Source: Caloramator sp. E03
GTDB lineage: Bacteria; Bacillota; Clostridia; Clostridiales; Caloramatoraceae
Assembly (NCBI RefSeq): GCF_006016075.1
Contig: NZ_CP040093.1
Coordinates: forward strand, 2,273,501-2,337,500
Direction: 5' to 3'
DNA length: 64,000 nt
Below the pieces are notes generated by a model that was not told the origin of the DNA, did no database searches, and saw only the letters and a program-made list of their open reading frames with translations. The position numbers and the translations under genes are program-made. Position 1 is the stretch's first letter; each line of letters opens with the position of its first letter. Shown piece by piece: positions 1 through 9,313 of the stretch.

Positions 1-45
1 TATAACACATTGTTACACATTGTGCACTATAAAAATTTAAAATTT

Positions 46-74
46 GACAAAAAAATAAGCCTATATCAAGGCTT
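46..74 (-). terminator. intrinsic terminator of the small minus-strand gene
   Basis: On the minus strand AAGCC and GGCTT (70-74 and 57-61) pair around an 8-base loop, followed by an A and then seven T residues (complement of 49-55). It lies 28 bases after the stop of the 45-codon gene at 102-239, which supports that gene being transcribed. Confidence 0.6.
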
Positions 75-101
75 TAAGGCACTTTTTTTGTCTTGCAACT
101 G

Positions 102-239
102 TCAAAGACCCGCGTAAAGTATTCTATTTTCAAGCTGCTGTCTTTTTAATGGACACTGTGTATAAAGGAGCATATTCCTTAGACTAAAAATATTTTTATA
201 GCATTTTTCAACATTCTCTATTAAAGTTTCTTTATCCAT
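102..239 (-). CDS. small hypothetical protein (45 aa)
   Basis: A 45-codon frame begins with MDKETLIENVEKC and ends ENRILYAGL. It has an ideal GGGAGG ribosome site (245-250) five bases before the ATG, a TATAAT box further upstream, and a U-tailed hairpin after the stop, so it has every part of a transcribed gene. The protein is charged and probably helical, with two cysteines and no signal peptide or membrane segment. I do not recognise a family. It lacks the SQELD motif of Spo0E-type phosphatases, which are of similar size. It is divergent from pyruvate carboxylase with about 300 bases between them. Confidence 0.5.
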   Translation of the reverse strand: MDKETLIENVEKCYKNIFSLRNMLLYTQCPLKRQQLENRILYAGL

Positions 240-266
240 AAAAACCTCCCAAATATTATTCCTTAC

Positions 267-295
267 ATTATATGCTTTTTAAATGTTAAATATAA
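267..295 (-). promoter_or_regulatory. candidate promoter of the 45-codon gene
   Basis: The minus strand carries TATAAT (complement of 267-272) preceded at 17 bases by TTATAT (290-295). The -10 is perfect and the -35 is weak. A second TTGACC lies at 315-320. Confidence 0.35.
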
Positions 296-432
296 GAATA
301 TAGAGATAATAATAGGTCAAAATATAAAAGTATATAAAACATGCTGCAATAGTTATGAAATCTTAGATTTTATAAACATTTTATATTGCATTTTTGTAAT
401 TTGTTCCATAAGCATTTATGACAATAAATTAA

Positions 433-461
433 TTGAAATATTCAAAAATCTAATATATAAT
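433..461 (+). promoter_or_regulatory. promoter of pyc
   Basis: TTGAAA (433-438) and TATAAT (456-461) are separated by exactly 17 bases, a good housekeeping sigma-A promoter about 80 bases before the pyc start. A second TATAAT at 486-491 has no clear -35. Confidence 0.6.
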
Positions 462-541
462 AAATATCTATAAATATGTATATTGTATAATAAATATGCA
501 AAAATCTATATGAAGTATATAACAATTAAGGAGTGGTGTGC

Positions 542-3500
542 TTGATTAAAAAATTCAAGAGGGTTCTTGTTGCAAACAGAGGAGAAATTGCAATAAGAAT
601 ATTCAGAGCTTGTCATGAACTTGGCATAAGAACAGTTGCAATATACTCTAATGAAGATAAATGTGCTCTTTTTAGAACAAAGGCTGATGAATCATATCTT
701 ATAGGACAAAACAAGGGGCCTATTGAGGCCTACCTTAGCATAGATGAGATAATAAACCTTGCAATAAAAAAAGGCGTTGATGCTATACACCCAGGCTATG
801 GTTTTTTATCTGAAAATCCTGAATTTGCAAGAAAATGTGAAGAAGCAGGAATAGAATTTATAGGACCTACCGCTGATATGATGGATAAACTTGGGGATAA
901 GATAAAGTGTAAATTAGTTGCAAAAGCTGCAGGGGTTCCTACAATTCCAGGCGTTGAAAAGCCTATAACATCAGAGGAAAAAGCCATAGAATTTGCAAGA
1001 CAGTGTGGATACCCTGTAATGCTAAAGGCTGCAGCTGGCGGTGGAGGCAGGGGTATGAGAATTGTAAGGAGTGAGGATGAGCTTATTAATGCTTTTAATA
1101 GTGCAAGAAGTGAGGCAAAAAAAGCCTTTGGAATTGATGATATATTTATTGAAAAATACCTTGAGGGGCCAAAACATATAGAAGTACAGATTCTTGGAGA
1201 TAAATATGGAAACATAGTACATCTATATGAGAGGGACTGCTCGATACAAAGAAGGCACCAAAAGCTAATAGAATATACGCCTGCCTTTTCACTTCCTAAG
1301 GAAAAGAGGGATGAAATATGCTCTGATGCATTAAAAATTGCAAAAGCTGTTGGCTATAGAAGTGCTGGTACGCTAGAATTTCTTGTTGACAAATACGGAA
1401 ATCACTACTTTATTGAAATGAACCCAAGAATACAGGTTGAGCATACAGTAACTGAGATGGTAACAGGAATAGATATAGTTCAGAGCCAGATATTAATAGC
1501 TCAGGGTTATCCTTTACATTCAAAAGAAATAGGAATAGCATCTCAAGAGGACATAAAAGTTAATGGATATTCAATACAATGCAGAATTACAACAGAGGAT
1601 CCTTCAAACAGCTTTGCACCTGATACAGGTAAAATAGATGTATATAGAACTGGCTCCGGATTCGGAATAAGGCTTGATGGAGGAAACGGTTTTACAGGCT
1701 CTATTATAACCCCATATTATGACAGCCTTCTTGTAAAGATAATATCCCACTCAAGAACCTTTGAGGATGCAGTAAGAAAGGCAGTACGTTCAATTAAGGA
1801 GACGACTATTAGTGGGGTTAAAACTAATTCGGCCTTTTTAATAAATGTACTGACCCATGAAAAGTTCTTAAAAGGTGATTGCGATACTTCCTTTATCTCT
1901 CAAAACCCACAGCTCCTTGATGTAAGACCAAGAGAAGATAAAGAACTTAAAATATTAAAATTTATTGGGGATAAAGTTGTAAATGAAACAAAAGGTGTTA
2001 AAAAAGAATTTGATGTTCCGGTAGTTCCAAATGTTGAAAGGCCTCAAAATCAAATAGGCACTAAGCAGATACTCGATGAAAAAGGTCCAATGGGCGTTGT
2101 TGAATGGATAAAATCTCAAAATAAGCTTTTATTAACTGATACAACTATGAGGGACGCCCATCAGTCCCTTATGGCAACAAGGCTAAGAACAGTAGATATG
2201 CTAAAAATAGCAAAGGCAACTTCAGTCCTTGCAGGAGATCTTTTCTCTCTTGAGATGTGGGGCGGTGCTACTTTTGATGTTTCCTACAGATTTTTAAAAG
2301 AGTCGCCTTGGGAGAGGCTCGAAAAGCTAAGAGCAAAGATTCCAAATATATTATTCCAAATGCTTCTTAGAGGTTCAAATGCAGTAGGATACAAAAACTA
2401 CCCAGATAACGTTATAAGGGAATTTGTAAAAGAATCTGCAAGAAGTGGGATAGACGTATTTAGAATATTTGATTCATTAAACTGGCTAAAAGGTATGGAA
2501 GTAGCTTTAGACGAGGTTTTAAAAACAGGTAAAATAGCTGAAGTTTGTATGTGTTATACTGGGGATATACTTGATGAAAAAAGAGATAAGTATACATTGG
2601 AATATTATATAAAGATGGCAAAGGAAATAGAGAAGATGGGTGCCCATATACTTGGAATAAAGGATATGGCAGCACTTTTAAAGCCCCATGCAGCATATAA
2701 ACTAATTAAAGCTCTTAAAGAAGAAATTTCAATACCAATACATCTTCACACTCACGATACAAGTGGTAATGGAGTTGCAACGGTGCTTTTAGCTGCTGAG
2801 GCAGGAGTTGATATTGCTGATTGTGCATTTAACAGCATGTCAGGCCTTACAAGTCAGCCTGCACTAAACTCAATAGTTGCAGCTTTAAAAAATACAAAGA
2901 GAGATACAGGAATAAATCTTGATGATATACAAGTTATATGCGACTACTGGAATGATGTAAGGCCTGTATATATGCAATTTGAATCAGGGCTTAAATCCTC
3001 AGCTGCAGAAATATATAAATATGAAATACCAGGGGGTCAGTATTCTAATTTAAAACCTCAGGTTGAAAGCTTTGGCCTTGGACACAAATTCCATGAAATT
3101 AAGGAAATGTATAAAAAGGTTAATGACATGCTTGGAGATATTGTAAAGGTTACCCCATCATCTAAAGTTGTAGGAGATCTTGCAATATTTATGGTAAAAA
3201 ATGATCTAACTCCTGAAAATATATGTGAAAAAGCAAAGGATATGGCCTTTCCAGATTCAGTTGTTGATTATTTTAAAGGAATGATGGGTCAGCCGCAATG
3301 GGGATTTCCAAAGGAGCTTCAAGAGATTGTTTTAAAGGGTGAAAAGCCAATAACTTGCAGGCCTGGAGAACTTTTAGAGCCTGAAGATTTTGATAAAATA
3401 AAAAATCTTCTAAAAGAGAAGTTTAACATAGAGCCTACAATGAAGGATGCTTTAAGCTATGCTCTATATCCTAAAGTTTTTGAGGAGTATTTAAAATATG

Positions 3501-3973
3501 TAAGAGAATTTGGGGATTTGAGCAGAATTGGGAGCGATATATTCTTCCATGGGCTCTATGAAGGAGAAACCTGTGAGGTTGAAATAGCAGAAGGTAAAGT
3601 TTTGGTTATAAAGCTTCTTGAGATTGGAAAAATTGATAGTGAAGGATTAAGAACAGTTGCTTTTGAGGTGAATGGAAACAGAAGAGAGATAAAGATTAAG
3701 GATAAGGCAATAAGTGCTAAAAGTGAAATTAAAACTGTAGAGATGGCAGATCCTGAAAATAAGTTTGAAATAGGAGCAAGTATCCCAGGAACAGTTTTAA
3801 AGCTTCTTGTGAAAGAAGGAGAAGATGTTAAAAAGAACCAGACAATCATGGTGATTGAAGCTATGAAGATGGAAACAAACATTACAGCTCCCTTTGATGC
3901 AAAAATTGAAAGTATAAAGGTAAAAGAAGGGCAGCAGGTTAGAACAGGTGAATTATTAGTAGTATTAAAATAG
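542..3973 (+). CDS. pyc: pyruvate carboxylase
   Basis: This cytoplasmic biotin enzyme carboxylates pyruvate to oxaloacetate using ATP and bicarbonate, feeding the partial citric acid pathway. At 1143 residues it has the usual single-chain length. The N-terminal biotin carboxylase half starts VLVANRGEIAIRIFRA and carries the ATP-grasp glycine loop AAAGGGGRGM; the central carboxyltransferase TIM barrel starts near LLTDTTMRDAHQSL; a PYC-OADA domain follows; and the C-terminal biotinyl domain carries the lysine in EAMKMET (about K1109). I start at TTG 542, eight bases after AAGGAG. Two in-frame GTG codons at 533 and 536 overlap or abut that site. It is monocistronic, with its own promoter and terminator. 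Confidence 0.96.
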   Translation: MIKKFKRVLVANRGEIAIRIFRACHELGIRTVAIYSNEDKCALFRTKADESYLIGQNKGPIEAYLSIDEIINLAIKKGVDAIHPGYGFLSENPEFARKCEEAGIEFIGPTADMMDKLGDKIKCKLVAKAAGVPTIPGVEKPITSEEKAIEFARQCGYPVMLKAAAGGGGRGMRIVRSEDELINAFNSARSEAKKAFGIDDIFIEKYLEGPKHIEVQILGDKYGNIVHLYERDCSIQRRHQKLIEYTPAFSLPKEKRDEICSDALKIAKAVGYRSAGTLEFLVDKYGNHYFIEMNPRIQVEHTVTEMVTGIDIVQSQILIAQGYPLHSKEIGIASQEDIKVNGYSIQCRITTEDPSNSFAPDTGKIDVYRTGSGFGIRLDGGNGFTGSIITPYYDSLLVKIISHSRTFEDAVRKAVRSIKETTISGVKTNSAFLINVLTHEKFLKGDCDTSFISQNPQLLDVRPREDKELKILKFIGDKVVNETKGVKKEFDVPVVPNVERPQNQIGTKQILDEKGPMGVVEWIKSQNKLLLTDTTMRDAHQSLMATRLRTVDMLKIAKATSVLAGDLFSLEMWGGATFDVSYRFLKESPWERLEKLRAKIPNILFQMLLRGSNAVGYKNYPDNVIREFVKESARSGIDVFRIFDSLNWLKGMEVALDEVLKTGKIAEVCMCYTGDILDEKRDKYTLEYYIKMAKEIEKMGAHILGIKDMAALLKPHAAYKLIKALKEEISIPIHLHTHDTSGNGVATVLLAAEAGVDIADCAFNSMSGLTSQPALNSIVAALKNTKRDTGINLDDIQVICDYWNDVRPVYMQFESGLKSSAAEIYKYEIPGGQYSNLKPQVESFGLGHKFHEIKEMYKKVNDMLGDIVKVTPSSKVVGDLAIFMVKNDLTPENICEKAKDMAFPDSVVDYFKGMMGQPQWGFPKELQEIVLKGEKPITCRPGELLEPEDFDKIKNLLKEKFNIEPTMKDALSYALYPKVFEEYLKYVREFGDLSRIGSDIFFHGLYEGETCEVEIAEGKVLVIKLLEIGKIDSEGLRTVAFEVNGNRREIKIKDKAISAKSEIKTVEMADPENKFEIGASIPGTVLKLLVKEGEDVKKNQTIMVIEAMKMETNITAPFDAKIESIKVKEGQQVRTGELLVVLK

Positions 3974-3998
3974 GGTATGAATTTTCATACCCTATTTT
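3967..3998 (+). terminator. terminator of pyc
   Basis: A 14-bp perfect stem (AAAATAGGGTATGA with its complement) around a 4-base loop overlaps the pyc stop codon and ends in a T-rich tail. Confidence 0.8.
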
Positions 3999-4025
3999 AA
4001 TTTTAGAAAAAAAGGAAAGTATTTC

Positions 4026-4053
4026 TTGACTTTAAAACATCGTTTGTTATAAA
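4026..4053 (+). promoter_or_regulatory. promoter of the flavin oxidoreductase gene
   Basis: TTGACT (4026-4031) and TATAAA (4048-4053) with a 16-base spacer. The palindromic operator lies just downstream, where a bound repressor would block the start of transcription. Confidence 0.55.
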
Positions 4054-4066
4054 ATAAACATAGTGG

Positions 4067-4086
4067 ATTCACTGAATGCATTCAGT
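4067..4086 (+). promoter_or_regulatory. candidate TetR-family operator
   Basis: ACTGAATGCATTCAGT (4071-4086) is a perfect 16-bp palindrome. An extra half-site ATTCA at 4067-4071 makes three alternating ATTCA/TGAAT half-sites. The size and position fit a TetR-type repressor, and a TetR gene lies directly after the controlled gene at 6264. I do not find the same palindrome before the TetR gene itself. Confidence 0.6.
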
Positions 4087-4115
4087 AAAAATAAATAGAT
4101 ACAGGAGGTATGGAC

Positions 4116-6113
4116 ATGGCGTATAAATATAAGAAATTATTTGAATCAGTAAAGATTGGATCTATTGAAATAAAGAACCGCTTTGCGATGGCGCCAATGG
4201 GTCCTTTAGGATTAGCTGATGCTGAAGGTGGTTTTAACCAAAGAGGTATAGAATATTATACAGCCCGTGCACGTGGAGGTACCGGACTTATTATTACAGG
4301 CGTTACTTTTGTTGATAATGAAATTGAGCAGCACGGAATGCCAAATGTTCCTTGTTCTACTCATAATCCAGTTCACTTCGTTAGAACAAGCAGAGAATTG
4401 ACTGAAAGGGTTCATGCTTATGATTCTAAAATTTTTCTACAGATGAGTGGTGGATTTGGAAGAGTAACAATACCTACAAATTTAGGAGAATATCCACCTG
4501 TAGCACCTTCCCCTATTCCTCATCGTTGGCTTGATAAAACTTGCAGAGAATTAACAAAAGAAGAAATACGCACTATTGTTAAAAAATTCGGCGATGGAGC
4601 TTATAATGCAAAAAGAGCTGGGTTTGATGGTGTTGAAATCCATGCAGTTCATGAAGGATATTTAATAGACCAGTTTGCAATATCATTTTTTAATCACCGT
4701 ACAGATGAATATGGTGGATCTTTAGAAAACAGATTAAGATTTGCGAAAGAAATTGTTGAAGAAATTAAATCAAGATGTGGAAAAGACTTCCCTGTAATTT
4801 TAAGATATAGCCCAAAGAGCTTTATTAAAGATTGGAGAAAAGGAGCTTTACCAGGGGAAGAGTTTGAAGAGAAAGGAAGAGATATTCCTGAGGGAATTGA
4901 GGCAGCAAAATTACTTGTATCCTATGGATATGATGCTTTAGATGTTGATGTAGGAAGCTATGATTCATGGTGGTGGAGCCATCCCCCAATGTATCAAAAG
5001 AAAGGTCTTTACATTCCTTATGCAAAAATAATAAAAGAAGTAGTTGATGTGCCTGTATTATGTGCTGGAAGGATGGACAACCCTGATTTAGCTTTAGATG
5101 CTGTTGAAAGTGGAGCTTGTGATATTATTAGTCTTGGACGTCCATTATTAGCTGATCCTGATTATGTGAATAAGCTTCGCTCAGGTAAAATTGCAGATAT
5201 ACGCCCATGCTTATCATGCCAGGAAGGATGCATGGGAAGAATACAGGAGTATTCAGCTCTAAACTGTGCTGTAAATCCAGCAGCATGTAGAGAAAAAGAT
5301 GCAGAACTTACAATAGCATTAAATAAGAAAAAAGTACTTATTGTAGGTGGAGGAGTAGCTGGCTGCGAAGCTGCAAGAGTTTTAGCTTTAAGAGGACATG
5401 AACCTGTGATATATGAAAAGAGCAGCTGTTTAGGTGGAAATCTAATACCAGGAGGAGCTCCAGATTTTAAAGAAGATGATATAGCCTTAATTGCTTGGTA
5501 TGAACATACTCTAAAGGAATTAAATGTAGAAGTAAAATATAATGTCGAAGTTACACCAGAAATCGTTAGAGAAGCTAATGCAGATGTAGTTATTATTGCT
5601 ACAGGCTCAAAACCAAAGGTTCTTGATTTGGGATGTAATGACAAGGTATTCCAAGCTGCAGATGTATTAACTATGAAGGCTGATCCAGGAAATGATGTAA
5701 TTGTTGTTGGTGGAGGATTAGTTGGTTGCGAACTTGCATTGTGGCTTGCACAAAATAAAAAGAATGTTACTATAGTTGAATTACAGGATAAACTTTTAGC
5801 TGTAAATGGGCCTTTATGTCATGCTAACTCAGATATGTTAAAAGAATTGATACCATTTAATGGTATTAAAGTATTGACTTCATCTAAGGTTATAGAAGCA
5901 ACCCCAAATGGTGCAGTTGTAGATGTAAATGGAAATAAGCAGGAAATAAAGGCGGATAGCATTGTACTAGCTGTTGGATATGATTCAGAAAACACGTTAT
6001 ACAATGAACTTAAATATGAGATAGAAAAGATTTATCTAATTGGAGATGCTCGAAAAGTTGCAAACATAATGTATGCAATCTGGGATGCTTATGAAGTTGC
6101 AGCTAATATATAA
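4116..6113 (+). CDS. NADH:flavin oxidoreductase / 2-enoate reductase family protein
   Basis: A 665-residue iron-sulfur flavoprotein of the 2,4-dienoyl-CoA reductase, 2-enoate reductase and BaiCD/BaiH group, which reduces activated C=C bonds with NAD(P)H. Residues 1-350 form the FMN TIM barrel of old yellow enzyme. C365, C368, C372 and C384 fit the C-x2-C-x3-C-x11-C pattern that binds the 4Fe-4S cluster. A Rossmann FAD motif (VGGGVAGCEAA, about 410) and an NAD motif (VGGGLVGCELA) follow. The start is ATG 4116, seven bases after AGGAGG; ATG 4110 is only one base from it. It stands alone with a TetR gene, so the substrate is unknown. There are no other bile-acid genes nearby, so I do not call it bai. 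Confidence 0.85.
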   Translation: MAYKYKKLFESVKIGSIEIKNRFAMAPMGPLGLADAEGGFNQRGIEYYTARARGGTGLIITGVTFVDNEIEQHGMPNVPCSTHNPVHFVRTSRELTERVHAYDSKIFLQMSGGFGRVTIPTNLGEYPPVAPSPIPHRWLDKTCRELTKEEIRTIVKKFGDGAYNAKRAGFDGVEIHAVHEGYLIDQFAISFFNHRTDEYGGSLENRLRFAKEIVEEIKSRCGKDFPVILRYSPKSFIKDWRKGALPGEEFEEKGRDIPEGIEAAKLLVSYGYDALDVDVGSYDSWWWSHPPMYQKKGLYIPYAKIIKEVVDVPVLCAGRMDNPDLALDAVESGACDIISLGRPLLADPDYVNKLRSGKIADIRPCLSCQEGCMGRIQEYSALNCAVNPAACREKDAELTIALNKKKVLIVGGGVAGCEAARVLALRGHEPVIYEKSSCLGGNLIPGGAPDFKEDDIALIAWYEHTLKELNVEVKYNVEVTPEIVREANADVVIIATGSKPKVLDLGCNDKVFQAADVLTMKADPGNDVIVVGGGLVGCELALWLAQNKKNVTIVELQDKLLAVNGPLCHANSDMLKELIPFNGIKVLTSSKVIEATPNGAVVDVNGNKQEIKADSIVLAVGYDSENTLYNELKYEIEKIYLIGDARKVANIMYAIWDAYEVAANI

Positions 6114-6134
6114 AATTTAATTAAAAGCTTTTAT

Positions 6135-6185
6135 CCCTTAAATTAAACATAGTATATAATGCTTTGTTTAATTTAAGGGTTTTTT
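6135..6185 (+). terminator. terminator after the oxidoreductase gene
   Basis: A perfect 15-bp stem (CCCTTAAATTAAACA at 6135-6149 with its complement at 6165-6179) is followed by TTTTTT. Confidence 0.85.
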
Positions 6186-6194
6186 GTAGAAATA

Positions 6195-6223
6195 TTGAAT
6201 AACATAAACAAGTTTAGTATAAT
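6195..6223 (+). promoter_or_regulatory. promoter of the TetR gene
   Basis: TTGAAT (6195-6200) and TATAAT (6218-6223) with a 17-base spacer. It lies inside the longest open frame of the TetR gene, which shows that the true start is further downstream. Confidence 0.7.
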
Positions 6224-6263
6224 GTTTCTGTTAAATTTTTTGAAGGTTAGGGAGAGTCGATTT

Positions 6264-6860
6264 ATGAAGAAAAAGACTAGTCGTGCTAAGCAAGCAGAGA
6301 TTACAAAGAACAAAATCTATAACTGCGGAGTAAAGCTTATTCGTAAGCACGGCTTTGACAATGTAACGGTAGAGGAGATTGCAAAACAAGCAGGGGTTTC
6401 TGTCGGGACATACTATTATTATTTTGAGTCTAAATTTGAGCTTTTTAGTGAAATATATAAAAGAGCAGATGATTATTTCTTAAAAGAAGTAGCTGATAAA
6501 TTTGAATCGAAAGACTGTAAAGGAAAGATATTAGAGTTTTTTGATAAGTATGCTGAATATAACTGTTTAGATGGAATAGATATGATAAAAAAACTTTATA
6601 CTTCTGATAATAAAATGTTTATTACAAAAGGACGTGCTATGCAAAGAATTCTTGAGAAGATTATCGATGAAGGGCAGCGTAATGGAGAGATTATAAATTC
6701 AGAATCACCGGCAGAGATAACTAGAATGCTTTTTATTGTTGCAAGAGGTGTTGTATACAATTGGTGCCTTAATGATGGTGCAATCGATTTGAAAGATGAA
6801 ATGAGAAAAATAATTGCTGCAATGTTAAATGGATTGTGTAATAGCAAGATAGATATGTAG
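6264..6860 (+). CDS. TetR/AcrR family transcriptional regulator
   Basis: A 198-residue one-component repressor. The N-terminal helix-turn-helix reads VTVEEIAKQAGVSVGTYYYY (about residues 29-48), and the rest is the variable helical ligand-binding and dimer domain. The start is ATG 6264, nine bases after AGGGAG. An upstream TTG would put the promoter inside the coding region, so I reject it. The gene follows the flavin oxidoreductase, and the palindrome at 4071-4086 is its likely target; I infer that the enzyme's substrate or product releases it. It is transcribed separately, because a strong terminator precedes it. Confidence 0.88.
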   Translation: MKKKTSRAKQAEITKNKIYNCGVKLIRKHGFDNVTVEEIAKQAGVSVGTYYYYFESKFELFSEIYKRADDYFLKEVADKFESKDCKGKILEFFDKYAEYNCLDGIDMIKKLYTSDNKMFITKGRAMQRILEKIIDEGQRNGEIINSESPAEITRMLFIVARGVVYNWCLNDGAIDLKDEMRKIIAAMLNGLCNSKIDM

Positions 6861-6897
6861 TAGAAATAAAAATATAACTGTGATTAAAATTAGGTTA

Positions 6898-6926
6898 TTG
6901 ACAAGCATTTATATTTTCAATAAAAT
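6898..6926 (+). promoter_or_regulatory. promoter of the pfl operon
   Basis: A consensus TTGACA (6898-6903), a 17-base spacer, then TAAAAT (6921-6926). Transcription would start just before the riboswitch. Confidence 0.75.
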
Positions 6927-6944
6927 TAATATATATTAAATGAA

Positions 6945-7029
6945 TCTTATCACACGACTGGCGGAAGTGGAGTTTACCACAGGGAGTGTGATTTGTATAG
7001 TGCCGACCGCCTGGGCAAAACCAGGCGGT
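6945..7029 (+). promoter_or_regulatory. ZTP riboswitch (pfl motif)
   Basis: The leader matches the pfl/ZTP class, which senses the purine intermediates ZMP and ZTP as a sign of 10-formyl-tetrahydrofolate shortage. P1 pairs ATCACAC (6949-6955) with GTGTGAT (6986-6992). The conserved GACTGGCGGAAG and AGGGAG segments lie between them, and the signature CCGACCGCCTGGGCA (7003-7017) follows. The 3' part of the aptamer overlaps the 5' arm of a terminator, the known expression platform: ligand binding should stop termination. The class was first noticed upstream of pfl genes, and formate from PFL feeds one-carbon metabolism. Confidence 0.92.
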
Positions 7030-7042
7030 TTTGTGTTTTTTT
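7006..7042 (+). terminator. riboswitch-controlled terminator
   Basis: ACCGCCTGG (7006-7014) pairs perfectly with CCAGGCGGT (7021-7029) around GCAAAA, followed by TTTGTGTTTTTTT. The 5' arm is shared with the ZTP aptamer. Confidence 0.88.
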
Positions 7043-7076
7043 GACGTATTAGTAGAAATTGAAGGAGGTTATTGAT

Positions 7077-9305
7077 ATGTTTGAAAAAGAATGGAGAGAT
7101 TTTAAAGAAGGAACATGGAAAAATGAAATTGATGTTAGAAATTTTATTCAGTGCAATTTTACTCCATACTATGGTGATGAATCTTTCCTTGAAAAACCTT
7201 CACAAAAAACCCTAAAGCTTTGGGACAAATGTAAAGCTCTTTTAAAGGAAGAACTTGAAAATGGGGGAGTTTTAGATATTGATACAGAAAGAATAAGTGG
7301 AATTACGTCATATCCTTCAGGATATATTGATAAAGAGCTTGAGACAATATATGGTCTTCAGGCTGATAAACCTCTAAAGAGGATTGTAAACCCTTACGGT
7401 GGAATTAGAATGGCAAAACAGGCTGTAAGTGCTTATGGGTTTAGTCTTAATCCTAATGTTGAAGAAATTTTTACAAAGTATAGAAAGACGCATAATCAAG
7501 GAGTATTTGATGTTTATACCGATGATATAAAAAAAGCTAGAAAAAATGGTGTTATAACAGGGCTTCCGGATGCTTACGGGAGAGGAAGAATAATAGGAGA
7601 TTACAGAAGAGTTGCACTTTACGGAGTAGACTTTTTAATAGAAAAGAAGCTGCAGGATTATCAGAAACTTAATGAAATAAATGAGGAAACTATAAGGCTT
7701 AGGGAAGAGGTATGTGAACAAATAAAAGCATTAAATGAACTTAAAGAAATGGCAGAAGAATATGGATTTGATATATCAAAACCAGCTAAAAATGCAATAG
7801 AGGCTGTTCAGTGGCTATACTTTGCATATCTGTCTGCAATAAAAGAGCAAAACGGTGCTGCAATGTCCCTTGGAAGAACAAGTACTTTCCTTGATATATA
7901 TATTGAAAGGGATTTAAAAGAGGGAACGATAGATGAAAAAATGGCTCAGGAGATAATAGACCAGTTTATCATAAAGCTTCGACTTGCAAGGGAGCTTAGG
8001 ACACCTGAATATAATGAGCTTTTTGCAGGAGATCCCCTTTGGATTACAGAATCTATAGGAGGAGTTGGAGAAGATAAAAGACCTCTTGTTACAAAAACAA
8101 GTTTTAGATATCTTCACTCACTTATAAACCTTGGACCAGCTCCAGAGCCGAATCTAACTGTTTTATGGTCTGAGGATCTTCCAGAAAACTTTAAAAAGTA
8201 CTGTAGTAAGATATCTGTTGAAACAAGCTCAATTCAATATGAAAACGATGATTTAATGAGACCTTATCATGGGGATGATTATGGCATTGCATGTTGTGTT
8301 TCAGCTATGACACTTGGAAAGCAGATGCAGTTTTTTGGGGCAAGATGCAACATTGCAAAAACCCTTCTTCTTGCTTTAAATGAGGGAAAGGATGAAATGA
8401 GTGGTACCCTCATAGTACCTGGTATAGAGCCTTTAAATGATGAAGTCCTCGATTATGAAAAAGTGATGAATAATTTTAATAAAGTACTTGATTGGGTAAC
8501 AAAAGTTTATGTAGACGCTATGAATATAATTCATTATATGCATGATAAATATGCCTATGAAAGAATAATGATGGCACTTCATGATACTAATGTTGAGAGG
8601 CTTATGGCCTTTGGAATTGCTGGTCTTTCTGTTGCTGCAGATTCATTAAGTGCAATAAAATATGTAAAGGTAAAACCTGTTAGAGACGAAAGAGGAATAG
8701 CATATAACTTTATAATTGATGGCCAATATCCATGCTATGGAAATGATGACGACCGTGCTGATGAAATTGCAGTTGCTATTACAAAACTTTTTTATGAAAA
8801 AATAAGCAGATTTAAGCTGTACAGAGGAGCAATTCCTACTCTTTCAATACTTACTATAACCTCCAACGTTGTATATGGCAAAAAAACTGGTGCAACACCT
8901 GATGGAAGAGCTGCAAAAACTCCCTTTGCACCTGGTGCAAATCCTATGGCAGGAAGAGATAAAAAAGGAGTTTTAGCATTTTTAAATTCAGTTTCAAAAA
9001 TATCTTATGATACTTGCAGGGACGGTATTTCCTGCACATTAAATTTAATACCAGAAGGGTTAGGAAAAGAATATAACGATAGAATAAATAACTTAAAGGC
9101 TATTTTAGATGGTTATTTTTACAATAAAGGGCATCATCTTAATGTAAATGTGATATCAAGAGAAACTTTATTGGATGCTATGGAGAATCCTTTAAAGTAT
9201 CCCCAGCTTACAATAAGAGTTTCAGGATATGCAGTTAATTTTAATAGATTGACTGAAGAACAGAAAAAGGAAGTTATAGGGAGAACATTTCATAATAATA
9301 TGTAG
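7077..9305 (+). CDS. pflB: formate acetyltransferase (pyruvate formate-lyase)
   Basis: A glycyl-radical enzyme that splits pyruvate with CoA into acetyl-CoA and formate under anaerobic conditions. The 742 residues match the family length. The two active-site cysteines are adjacent (C406-C407 in GIACCVSAM), and the radical glycine is G717 in RVSGYAVNF near the C-terminus. The CC pair separates true PFL from the glycerol and choline lyase relatives. The start is ATG 7077, eight bases after GAAGGAGG; the longer frame begins with a TTG before that site. It is transcribed with pflA and controlled by the ZTP riboswitch, so formate supply for purine synthesis is probably a main role. Confidence 0.96.
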   Translation: MFEKEWRDFKEGTWKNEIDVRNFIQCNFTPYYGDESFLEKPSQKTLKLWDKCKALLKEELENGGVLDIDTERISGITSYPSGYIDKELETIYGLQADKPLKRIVNPYGGIRMAKQAVSAYGFSLNPNVEEIFTKYRKTHNQGVFDVYTDDIKKARKNGVITGLPDAYGRGRIIGDYRRVALYGVDFLIEKKLQDYQKLNEINEETIRLREEVCEQIKALNELKEMAEEYGFDISKPAKNAIEAVQWLYFAYLSAIKEQNGAAMSLGRTSTFLDIYIERDLKEGTIDEKMAQEIIDQFIIKLRLARELRTPEYNELFAGDPLWITESIGGVGEDKRPLVTKTSFRYLHSLINLGPAPEPNLTVLWSEDLPENFKKYCSKISVETSSIQYENDDLMRPYHGDDYGIACCVSAMTLGKQMQFFGARCNIAKTLLLALNEGKDEMSGTLIVPGIEPLNDEVLDYEKVMNNFNKVLDWVTKVYVDAMNIIHYMHDKYAYERIMMALHDTNVERLMAFGIAGLSVAADSLSAIKYVKVKPVRDERGIAYNFIIDGQYPCYGNDDDRADEIAVAITKLFYEKISRFKLYRGAIPTLSILTITSNVVYGKKTGATPDGRAAKTPFAPGANPMAGRDKKGVLAFLNSVSKISYDTCRDGISCTLNLIPEGLGKEYNDRINNLKAILDGYFYNKGHHLNVNVISRETLLDAMENPLKYPQLTIRVSGYAVNFNRLTEEQKKEVIGRTFHNNM

Positions 9306-9313
9306 GTGATAGA

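Noticed and set aside
796-1215. 139-codon minus-strand frame inside pyc
   Set aside because: It is a reverse shadow of the well-supported carboxylase coding sequence and has low-complexity, unnatural composition.
4116-6113. Bile-acid-inducible (baiCD/baiH) gene
   Set aside because: The enzyme family is shared, but no other bai gene is nearby, so a bile-acid role is not supported.
6195-6263. Upstream TTG start for the TetR gene
   Set aside because: The -35 and -10 boxes of the gene lie inside this stretch, and a good ribosome site precedes the ATG at 6264.
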